Below, one piece after another: positions 1-6,321 of a stretch of 6,674 bases of DNA. A program made the translations under genes and the position numbers. Each line of letters opens with the position of its first letter. Positions within the stretch are counted from its first letter, which is position 1. The notes below the pieces were generated by a model. The model did no database searches and was not told where the DNA came from. It saw only the letters and a program-made list of their open reading frames with translations. Source of the DNA: Chloroflexota bacterium (lineage in GTDB: Bacteria; Chloroflexota; Limnocylindria; P2-11E); the NCBI GenBank assembly GCA_005883775.1, contig VBEU01000070.1:1-6674 (forward strand). Direction: 5' to 3'.

Positions 1-46
1 CACCGGCGATGTAATTGAGAACAGGCAAGACGGCCGTTTGTGTCAT
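1..46 (-). CDS. N-terminus of a probable (methyl)malonate-semialdehyde dehydrogenase-type aldehyde dehydrogenase (partial)
   Basis: Reading the minus strand from an ATG at 46-44 gives an open frame to the window edge, MTQTAVLPVLNYIAG, with a further codon beginning with G. Only three bases separate it from the stop of the upstream nitrilase gene, so the two are very probably co-transcribed. The pattern N-Y-I-x-G close to the start is what CoA-acylating methylmalonate-semialdehyde dehydrogenases (MmsA/IolA type) and related aldehyde dehydrogenases usually carry, typically continuing E-W or K-W. The missing base after G is compatible with Glu. If correct, the enzyme would oxidise malonate semialdehyde to acetyl-CoA downstream of beta-alanine, which fits its neighbour. 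The identification rests on 15 residues plus context. Another aldehyde dehydrogenase, or an unrelated protein, is possible. Confidence 0.5.
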   Translation of the reverse strand, partial: MTQTAVLPVLNYIAG

Positions 47-49
47 GAC

Positions 50-889
<840 letters not shown>

Positions 890-895
890 TGATGG

Positions 896-902
896 CTCCC
901 CT
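896..902 (-). promoter_or_regulatory. Shine-Dalgarno site of the nitrilase gene
   Basis: On the minus strand AGGGGAG stands six bases before the ATG at 889. It is the best ribosome-binding site in the window and decides the start: the upstream ATG at 976 of the same frame would add 29 residues with no family similarity and would run through the intergenic inverted repeat. Confidence 0.8.
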
Positions 903-922
903 GGAAGCGATTCGCGTGCTCG

Positions 923-950
923 GATGCTAGCCCTTGACGCGGCTAGCATC
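923..950. promoter_or_regulatory. Perfect inverted repeat in the divergent promoter region, candidate operator
   Basis: GATGCTAGCC (923-932) and GGCTAGCATC (941-950) are exact reverse complements, ten bases each, around an 8-base spacer. Each arm also contains the 6-base palindrome GCTAGC, with centres 16 bases apart. The element lies in the only real gap of the left half, between the nitrilase start (889) and the ABC ATPase start (958), where a shared regulator would bind. Each arm also offers a TAGCAT hexamer pointing outward on its own strand, a fair match to a TATAAT -10 box. On the plus strand it ends 8 bases before the GTG at 958, which would allow leaderless transcription. No convincing -35 box pairs with either copy. 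The repeat is seen directly; its role as operator or promoter is inference from position. Confidence 0.6.
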
Positions 951-957
951 GAGTGCG

Positions 958-1698
958 GTGCCAGTCGCGATCGCACTTCACGGCGTCAGCGCGGGCTATA
1001 AGGGCCCGGTCGTCCGCGATATCGACCTCGAGGTCGGGAACGAGGTGGTCGCGATCGTCGGCCGGAGCGGCAGTGGCAAGACGACTCTCCTCCGTCTCAT
1101 CGCGGGACTTCTCGAGCCGACCTCCGGCACGGTCGATCTGCTCGGCGTCGCGCCGGCCATTGCGCGCCGGCGAAAACGCATCGGCTTCGTGCCGCAGGAC
1201 GCGCGTCTTCACCCGTGGCGCACGGTCCGCGAGAACGTGACCCTTCCGCTCGAGGTGAACCGAGCTGCGCGGACCAATGGCCACGTCAGTCCGGATGAAT
1301 GGGTCGCGCGGATGGGCTTGAGCGACGCGATCGACGCTTATCCGCACCAGCTTTCCGGCGGCATGCGCCAGAGAGTCGCCCTGGCACGATCGCTCGTGAT
1401 CGACCCCGAGGTGTTGCTCATGGACGAGCCGCTGGCGTCGCTCGACGAGCTCACTCGCGATGATCTGCGCGGCGAGCTCCTCCGGCTCTGGGAAGGCCAG
1501 GCGAGGTCGGTGGTCTACGTGACCCACGACATCGAAGAGGCCGTGCTCCTGGCCGATCGCGTCGTCGTCATCGGCGGACGTCCGGCGGCCGTCCGCGGGG
1601 AAGTCCGGATCTCGCTCGCACGACCCCGAACGAAGGCGATGCGACGCGAGCCTCTGTTCTACAACCTGGTCGAAGCGGTCCGTAAGCACCTGGAATGA
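958..1698 (+). CDS. ABC transporter ATP-binding protein, NitT/TauT (SsuB/ThiZ-like) family
   Basis: A 246-residue cytoplasmic ATPase that powers the importer encoded by the next two genes. All nucleotide-binding motifs are intact: Walker A GRSGSGKTT (35-43), Q-loop Gln80 in FVPQDARLHPW, signature LSGGMRQ (132-138), Walker B LLMDEP (153-158) with the following D-loop, and switch His190 in YVTHDIEEA. The H-P-W-R-T-V-x-E-N-V stretch after the Q-loop is typical of the nitrate/sulfonate/taurine/pyrimidine-precursor subgroup. GTG at 958 is preferred because it places the first beta-strand (IALHGVSAGY) a few residues from the N-terminus, as in homologues. A TTG at 934 in the same frame would add 8 residues but sits inside the inverted repeat. 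Neither start has a clear Shine-Dalgarno site, so a leaderless transcript is possible. The stop codon overlaps the permease ATG by four bases (ATGA). Confidence 0.93.
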   Translation: MPVAIALHGVSAGYKGPVVRDIDLEVGNEVVAIVGRSGSGKTTLLRLIAGLLEPTSGTVDLLGVAPAIARRRKRIGFVPQDARLHPWRTVRENVTLPLEVNRAARTNGHVSPDEWVARMGLSDAIDAYPHQLSGGMRQRVALARSLVIDPEVLLMDEPLASLDELTRDDLRGELLRLWEGQARSVVYVTHDIEEAVLLADRVVVIGGRPAAVRGEVRISLARPRTKAMRREPLFYNLVEAVRKHLE

Positions 1699-2465
1699 CC
1701 GCGCGCCGAACCTTTGTCGACCTCGCCGTGGCGCTCGTAGCGATCGCCGGCATCGCGCTGGTCCTCGAGGTCTGGACCAGGGTCATGAGCGTGCCGTCCT
1801 ATCTATTACCCGCGCCTTCGGCTGTCGGGGCTCGTATGGCGGCCGACGCCGGGCTCCTCGCGCGCGAAGGCGGGGTCACGCTCAGCGAGGCCGCCGCCGG
1901 CTTCGTGATCGGGACGAGCGTCGCGTTCGTGCTGGCCACGGTGATGGCCTCGTCGCGCCCCCTCGAACGGACGCTGTTTCCGCTCGCCATCCTCGTAAAG
2001 CTCACGCCGATCGTCGCGATCGCCCCGCTCTTCACGCTCTGGTTCGGCTTCGGCACCGCGCCGAAGGTCGCGATCGCCGCGCTCATCACGTTCTTCCCGA
2101 TGCTCGTGAACTCGTTCGTCGGTCTGCGCTCGGCGGACCTTCAGGAAGTCGCTTTTCTGGAGACCCTTGGGGCCTCCGGACGCGAGATCTTCCGGCATCT
2201 GCGGGTGCCGAGCGCGCTCCCCTATCTCTTCTCGGGCGCGCGCATCTCGCTCAATCTGGCGCTCATCGGCGCGGTCATCGGGGAATGGACCGGCGCCGAT
2301 CGGGGTTTGGGCCGCGTGATCTTCGTGGCGAACGCCAACCTCGACCTGACCATCCTCTTCGGAGCGGTCCTGGTCCTGGCGGCGATCGGAATCGCGGCAA
2401 ACGCCTTCGTTGGCGCGGCGGAGCGCCGCCTCCTGCACTGGCACCCTATCGCGGTCGCCACGTGA
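1695..2465 (+). CDS. ABC transporter permease, NitT/TauT (SsuC/ThiX-like) family
   Basis: A 256-residue inner-membrane protein of the binding-protein-dependent transport (BPD_transp_1) family; length and layout are normal. Hydrophobic segments lie at about 8-26, 67-85, 94-118, 122-143, 184-198 and 218-241, giving about six membrane spans. The cytoplasmic EAA coupling loop is at about 151-172 (EVAFLETLGASGREIF, then the H-L-R-V-P-x-A-L-P pattern). It is followed by the G-x-V-I-G-E-W stretch (192-198) and a G-L-G motif, both characteristic of the nitrate/taurine/thiamine-precursor subfamily. It probably forms a homodimeric channel driven by the upstream ATPase. Translation is coupled at both ends: the start overlaps the ATPase stop (ATGA) and the stop overlaps the binding-protein GTG (GTGA). 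Subfamily membership does not define the substrate. Confidence 0.93.
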   Translation: MTARRTFVDLAVALVAIAGIALVLEVWTRVMSVPSYLLPAPSAVGARMAADAGLLAREGGVTLSEAAAGFVIGTSVAFVLATVMASSRPLERTLFPLAILVKLTPIVAIAPLFTLWFGFGTAPKVAIAALITFFPMLVNSFVGLRSADLQEVAFLETLGASGREIFRHLRVPSALPYLFSGARISLNLALIGAVIGEWTGADRGLGRVIFVANANLDLTILFGAVLVLAAIGIAANAFVGAAERRLLHWHPIAVAT

Positions 2466-3475
2466 AAGGGCTCGCATTCGTCGCGGCGGTCTTGCTCGTC
2501 GCCTGCAACACGCGCGCGGTCGCTCCGTCACCGACACCGGTACCGACCGAGAAGATCACCTTCATGGCGGGTTTCAAACCACAAGCCGATTTGCCGTTTG
2601 TCGCCGTCTACGTCGCGCAGGAGAAGGGCTATTTCCACGACCAGTCGCTCGAGGTCGAGATCCAGCACGCGACGTCGGGTGAGCACATCCAGCTCCTCTC
2701 CACGAACCGCGTCCAGTTCTCGACCGGTTCCGCGGGGGACGTGATGAAGCGCGTCGCGAGCGCTGGCGTCCCGCTCGTCTCGATCGCACAGATCGGGCAG
2801 CGGGACGAGCAGTCGTTCGCGGTACGTGCGGATTCACCGATCCGCACGCTCAAGGATTGGGAGGGCCGGCTCGTCGGGATCAAGTCGACCGTCAGCGCGG
2901 ACTACCTCGCACTTCTCCAGGTCGGAGGCGTCGATCGATCCAAAGTCCGAGAGGTGACGGTCGGATTCGATCCTCGGGTCCTCGCCGACGGCCGCGTCGA
3001 CGTCTATCCGGTATTCACGGCGAACGAGCCCGACACGCTCGCGCGGCTAGGGATCCCCGTGCGGCTCTTCGATCCCACGAGCCTCGGTGTCCCTGGCCTC
3101 GGTCTGTCGTTCATCACGAATCAGCAGATGGTCGACGCGAAGCCTGACGTGGTCACGCGGTTCCTGCGGGCGTCACTTCGGGGACTCGCCGACGCCATCG
3201 CCGATCGGGACTCGGCCATCGATGTGGTGATGAAGTACGCCACCGGCGAAGACCGCGCGCATCAGCGCTACATGCTGGACACCGAGATCGAGGCCGCGCA
3301 GAACGACCTGACGCGCGCCAATGGGATCGGCGCGATGGACCGGTCCCGCTACGTCGGCCTGCGCGACTTCCTGCTCCAGTACGGCGGGATCGCGAAGACC
3401 GTGGACGTGGATGCCGTCTTCACGGATCGCTTCATCAAGGATCTTTACAAGGAGGGACGTCTCGTCTGGCGCTGA
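2462..3475 (+). CDS. ABC transporter substrate-binding lipoprotein, NMT1/THI5-like
   Basis: A 337-residue periplasmic-type binding protein tethered to the membrane. The GTG at 2462 is chosen although the frame is open back to 2285: from this GTG the protein begins with a lysine and a hydrophobic run ending in the lipobox LVAC, with Cys15 as the lipidated residue. A Pro/Thr/Ser-rich linker (about 16-30) follows. Upstream codons only translate permease sequence in the wrong frame. The body from about residue 32 shows the NMT1-type N-terminus (F-K-P-Q-A-D-L-P-F-V-A-V-Y-V-A-Q-E-K-G-Y-F), then G-x-G-x-x-F-type segments and L-x-G-K-like WEGRLVGIK at 133-141. Relatives bind pyrimidine thiamine precursors (ThiY), riboflavin (RibY), taurine or other small molecules. 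Given the divergent beta-ureidopropionase, a pyrimidine or its dihydro/carbamoyl derivative is the likely ligand (inference). Its signal peptide of 14 residues is short. The 3' end overlaps the convergent ATL gene by 31 bases. Confidence 0.9.
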   Translation: MKGLAFVAAVLLVACNTRAVAPSPTPVPTEKITFMAGFKPQADLPFVAVYVAQEKGYFHDQSLEVEIQHATSGEHIQLLSTNRVQFSTGSAGDVMKRVASAGVPLVSIAQIGQRDEQSFAVRADSPIRTLKDWEGRLVGIKSTVSADYLALLQVGGVDRSKVREVTVGFDPRVLADGRVDVYPVFTANEPDTLARLGIPVRLFDPTSLGVPGLGLSFITNQQMVDAKPDVVTRFLRASLRGLADAIADRDSAIDVVMKYATGEDRAHQRYMLDTEIEAAQNDLTRANGIGAMDRSRYVGLRDFLLQYGGIAKTVDVDAVFTDRFIKDLYKEGRLVWR

Positions 3476-3786
3476 GGTAGCCGCGGCGTCCAGAGATGGC
3501 GCGCCATGTCCACGCGCGGTCCGATGAAAACCACGCCCTCGCGACGCAGGCGCGTGCGATGACGGGCGAACGCCGGAAGGCCGTCCGCGTGGACGACTCG
3601 ATGGAACGGCACCTCGGGATCGTCGCAGTGCCGCAGCGCATTGCCGACGGCCCGAGCGGCCAGTGGGCGACCGGCGACCATTCCCACGAGTCCGTACGTC
3701 GCGACACGTCCCGCGGGTATCCGCCGCACGACCGCGTAGACCGCTCGTGGCCATGCTTCGCCGGCCTCGGCTCGCATCATGCCCAT
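3445..3786 (-). CDS. Alkyltransferase-like (ATL) DNA-binding protein, MGMT fold without the reactive cysteine
   Basis: A 113-residue protein matching the C-terminal DNA-binding domain of O6-alkylguanine-DNA alkyltransferase. Visible landmarks are R-I-P-x-G-x-V-A-T-Y-G (22-32, Tyr31), the helix-turn-helix with A-x-R-A-V-G-N-A (43-50, arginine-finger candidate Arg45), and the active-site loop VPFHRVV (59-65). The cysteine of P-C-H-R-V is replaced by Phe61, so methyl transfer is not possible. Proteins of this type (E. coli YbaZ/Atl1, yeast Atl1, with Trp or Ala here) bind O6-alkylguanine and hand it to nucleotide excision repair. ATG 3786, 3780 and 3777 are all in frame; the first is used and none has a clear Shine-Dalgarno site. 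The frame is open to 3882, but that part has no family similarity and would overlap the divergent gene by about 100 bases. The gene overlaps both neighbours, convergent on the left (31 bases) and head to head on the right. Confidence 0.85.
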   Translation of the reverse strand: MGMMRAEAGEAWPRAVYAVVRRIPAGRVATYGLVGMVAGRPLAARAVGNALRHCDDPEVPFHRVVHADGLPAFARHRTRLRREGVVFIGPRVDMARHLWTPRLPQRQTRRPSL

Positions 3787-4942
3787 ACTGCCGCGAGCGG
3801 TGCTGACTTCTCGCGATGTTCGCGCTTCGGTGTGGCTTGTGGCCGTCCTGCGGATCGCCCTCGGCCTGGCCGGCCTCCTCACGATGGTCCTCGACCCGCG
3901 CGCCCTGCTGCGAAATATCGCCGCCTGGACCTCGCTCGAGGTCGTGGACGGCCGCCCGTGGACGTTCGTTTTCTCGGTCTGGCAGCGGTGGGACGCCCTC
4001 TGGTATGAGGAGATCGCGAGGGACGGTTATCACGCCGGCAACAACACCGCGGCGTTCTTTCCGCTCTTTCCTGTACTGAGCCGTGTCGCGTCGCTGCCGT
4101 TCCTTGGCAACGTGGTCCTCGGAGAGCTCGCGATCACCACGCTCGCATGCGCGATCGCGTTCGTCCTTCTCTACCGGCTGGCTCGGCTGGACATCGGCCG
4201 GCGGGCGGCGATCCTCACGGTGCTTCTCGTCGCGCTTTCTCCGGTCGGGTTCTTCCTGCTCGCGCCGTACACCGAAGCGCTGTTCCTTGCCACGACGGTC
4301 GCCTCGTTCTGGCTCGCGCGCACGCGGCATCCCTGGCTCGCTGGGATCGCCGGCGGTGCGGCCGGCCTTACCCGGCTGCAGGGCGGCCTGCTCCTGCTGC
4401 CGCTTGGCTATCTCGCCTGGCGTGATCTGCGGGCCGGCGTGCTCACACCGAAGAACGCGCCGGCGTGGATCTTTCCCGCGGTCGGGGTGTTCCTGGCACT
4501 CGCGTACCCCCGGCTCGTCATCGGCGAGACCGGATCTCCCTTCGACCTCCAGCAGGCCTGGGGCGCGCGCCTCGCACCACCATGGCAGTCGATCGGCGAC
4601 GCCGTCGGTCACATCGCTCGAACCGGCGATCCCATCGAAATGCTGAACCTGCTCTCGGTCGTCGGTCTCACGGCCGTCGCTCTCTACGGGTTTCGGAGAC
4701 TGCCGCTCGAGTACGGCTTGTATGCCCTCGCGTCTCTGGCGCTTCTGTGGCTCCGCGATACCGACAACCTGAGCCCGCTCATGAGCGCCGCGCGCTATTC
4801 GCTCGTGATCTTTCCGTGCTTCATGATCGGCGCGGTTCTGCTGCGCTCCCGGCTCGGCATCGCGGCCGGACTTCTGGCGATCAGCGCCGTGATCCAGACC
4901 GCCCTCTTTGTGTACTGGGTTCATTGGGGCTTCGTCGGCTGA
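3779..4942 (+). CDS. Polytopic membrane glycosyltransferase, PIG-V-like (GT-C) mannosyltransferase
   Basis: A 387-residue integral membrane protein with many hydrophobic segments (roughly 18-38, 110-132, 143-162, 165-180, 186-210, 228-247, 290-304, 313-324, 340-376). After the first span comes an extracytoplasmic loop with RWDALWYEEIARDGY (70-84) and then A-F-F-P-L-F-P-V-L (92-100). This W-D-x-x-W-Y-x-x-I-A-x-x-G-Y plus F-F-P-L-x-P combination is the hallmark of bacterial homologues of GPI mannosyltransferase PIG-V. Asp72 in the first loop is the probable catalytic acid or metal ligand of the GT-C fold. Y-T-E-A-L-F (164-169), T-R-L-Q-G (198-202) and A-R-Y-x-L-V-I-F-P (338-346) are further family-like blocks. 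It probably transfers mannose from a polyprenyl-phosphate carrier to a lipid or protein outside the membrane; the acceptor is unknown. ATG 3779 has no clear Shine-Dalgarno site, and GTG at 3800 or 3830 are alternatives. The M20 peptidase gene follows after 20 bases. Confidence 0.8.
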   Translation: MPILPRAVLTSRDVRASVWLVAVLRIALGLAGLLTMVLDPRALLRNIAAWTSLEVVDGRPWTFVFSVWQRWDALWYEEIARDGYHAGNNTAAFFPLFPVLSRVASLPFLGNVVLGELAITTLACAIAFVLLYRLARLDIGRRAAILTVLLVALSPVGFFLLAPYTEALFLATTVASFWLARTRHPWLAGIAGGAAGLTRLQGGLLLLPLGYLAWRDLRAGVLTPKNAPAWIFPAVGVFLALAYPRLVIGETGSPFDLQQAWGARLAPPWQSIGDAVGHIARTGDPIEMLNLLSVVGLTAVALYGFRRLPLEYGLYALASLALLWLRDTDNLSPLMSAARYSLVIFPCFMIGAVLLRSRLGIAAGLLAISAVIQTALFVYWVHWGFVG

Positions 4943-4962
4943 CGCGAGCCATACTCGATGTC

Positions 4963-6321
4963 GTGTCGGGTGATGCCCTCGACCGCTTCATTGCCGCGCG
5001 GCGGGAGCGATTCACCGAAGAGCTACGCGAGCTCTGCGCGATCCCATGCGAGGCGTCGGACCACACCGCCCTGGACGCGGCCGCACGATGGTGCCGCGAC
5101 CGGTTGGCCGCGGCCGGATTCGCGGACGCCCGTGAGCTTCGGGCTGGCGGGGCGCCGGCCCTCGTCGTAGGAGAGACAGGCTCGGGGAAACGCGTGCTCG
5201 TCGGCGTCCAGCACTACGACGTGCAGCCCGCAGTGCCGCTCGACCTCTGGAAGACCCCGCCGTACCAGCCTGCGCTGCGGGACGGCGCGATGTACGCGCG
5301 CGGCGTCGACGACAACAAAGGACATCTTCTGCTGCGGATCCAGGCGATCGAGGCGCACCGAGCGGTGCTCGGCGAGCTGCCGATCCGAGTCCGGTTCCTC
5401 ATCGAGGGCGAGGAGGAGTCCGGCAGCCCGAACCTCGCAAAGCTGCTCGCGCTCGAGCCCGGACTCACCGATGCCGACGGCGCGCTTAAGGAGGGCGGCG
5501 CACTCGACAGCGAGGGGCGCTCGATCCTCTCACTCGGCGGCAAAGGGATCCTCTATTGCCATTTCCGCGTTCGCACCATGACACGCGATGCGCATTCCGG
5601 CGGTGCCACGCACTACCCCAACGCCGCCGGGCGGCTCGCGCATGCGTTCGCGTCACTGGTGGACGTCAAAGGCCGCGTACAGATCGAAGGTTTCTACGAC
5701 GACGTGCGCCAGCCGACCGATGCCGACCGCGCGATGCTCGAACGGATGCCGTTCGATGCACGCGCGACCCGCGCGGTCGTCGGCATCGAGGCGTTCGCCT
5801 TCGGGCGCACGGACGACGAGGCTAAATGGGCGTCGGTCTTCGAGCCGACGTGCAACGTGTGCGGCATCGAGTCGGGATACAACGGGCCTGGATCGAAGAC
5901 CGTGATCCCGGCCGAGGCCACCGGGAAGATCGACTTCCGCCTGGTCCCCGACCAGGACCCGATGAAGATCGCCGCACTCCTGCGGGCACATCTCGACCGG
6001 CACGGCTTTGGCGACGTCGAGTTCAGCGCCGAGGAAGGCGAGCATCCGTACCGCGGCCCGGCCGACGCGCCGCTCGTCCGTGCCGTCGCCGCCGTGGCGG
6101 AGGAGGCATTCGGAACGCCGGCGGTGCTCGTCCCGTCGAGCGGCGGTACATCGCCGATGTGGGTCGTCTGCAACCCGCGGCGGATGGCGAACGTGACCCT
6201 CGGCATGGGTCACCCCGGCGCCGGCGCTCATGCTCCGAACGAGCACATCCTCTTGGAGAACTACTGGCGCGCCTTGCGCGCGACGGCGCGTCTCTATTCG
6301 GAGTTCGCGACGGCGCGATGA
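4963..6321 (+). CDS. M20-family zinc metallopeptidase (dipeptidase / ArgE-DapE-type amidohydrolase)
   Basis: A 452-residue cytoplasmic di-zinc hydrolase that probably cleaves dipeptides or N-acyl amino acids. Conserved sites occur in order: His84 in VQHYDVQP (first metal ligand, with Asp86), bridging Asp116 in GVDDNKG, general base Glu151 and ligand Glu152 in EGEEESGS, Glu177 in LKEGG as the likely fourth ligand, His211 in RDAHSGG starting the dimerisation domain, and final ligand His423 in GAHAPNEHI. Length is normal for the M20 dipeptidase/carnosinase-like branch. The frame is open far upstream to 4465, but that part only translates the mannosyltransferase gene out of frame. GTG at 4963 is the first good start after that gene stops and gives a typical N-terminal helix (ALDRFIAARRERF). 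There is no strong Shine-Dalgarno site. The stop overlaps the next ATG (ATGA), so the HAD gene is translationally coupled. The exact substrate cannot be read from the sequence. Confidence 0.92.
   Translation: MSGDALDRFIAARRERFTEELRELCAIPCEASDHTALDAAARWCRDRLAAAGFADARELRAGGAPALVVGETGSGKRVLVGVQHYDVQPAVPLDLWKTPPYQPALRDGAMYARGVDDNKGHLLLRIQAIEAHRAVLGELPIRVRFLIEGEEESGSPNLAKLLALEPGLTDADGALKEGGALDSEGRSILSLGGKGILYCHFRVRTMTRDAHSGGATHYPNAAGRLAHAFASLVDVKGRVQIEGFYDDVRQPTDADRAMLERMPFDARATRAVVGIEAFAFGRTDDEAKWASVFEPTCNVCGIESGYNGPGSKTVIPAEATGKIDFRLVPDQDPMKIAALLRAHLDRHGFGDVEFSAEEGEHPYRGPADAPLVRAVAAVAEEAFGTPAVLVPSSGGTSPMWVVCNPRRMANVTLGMGHPGAGAHAPNEHILLENYWRALRATARLYSEFATAR

Noticed and set aside
934..939. TTGACG as a -35 promoter box for the ABC operon
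   Set aside because: No acceptable -10 hexamer lies 16-18 bases downstream, and that position would already be at or inside the start codon at 958.
923..950. The inverted repeat as a transcription terminator
   Set aside because: It lies between divergent gene starts and no T-run follows on either strand.
890..976. N-terminal extension of the nitrilase to an ATG at 976
   Set aside because: The strong Shine-Dalgarno site before 889 and the family N-terminus support the shorter protein; the extension would cross the inverted repeat.
943..1689. A 248-codon minus-strand frame antisense to the ABC ATPase
   Set aside because: The plus strand has all ABC motifs; the antisense product has no recognisable fold and a charged, low-complexity composition.
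1806..2537. A 243-codon minus-strand frame antisense to the permease
   Set aside because: Its Arg/Glu/Asp-rich translation is a mirror of hydrophobic membrane codons on the other strand, a usual artefact.
3173..4924. A 583-codon open frame on the minus strand antisense to the binding protein, ATL and mannosyltransferase region
   Set aside because: It is a high-GC shadow. The translation is very rich in Arg, Glu, Asp and Gly with no domain, and it lies opposite three genes with clear family motifs.
4465..4962. N-terminal extension of the M20 peptidase frame upstream of the GTG at 4963
   Set aside because: It reads the mannosyltransferase gene out of frame, is Arg-rich and lacks M20 similarity.
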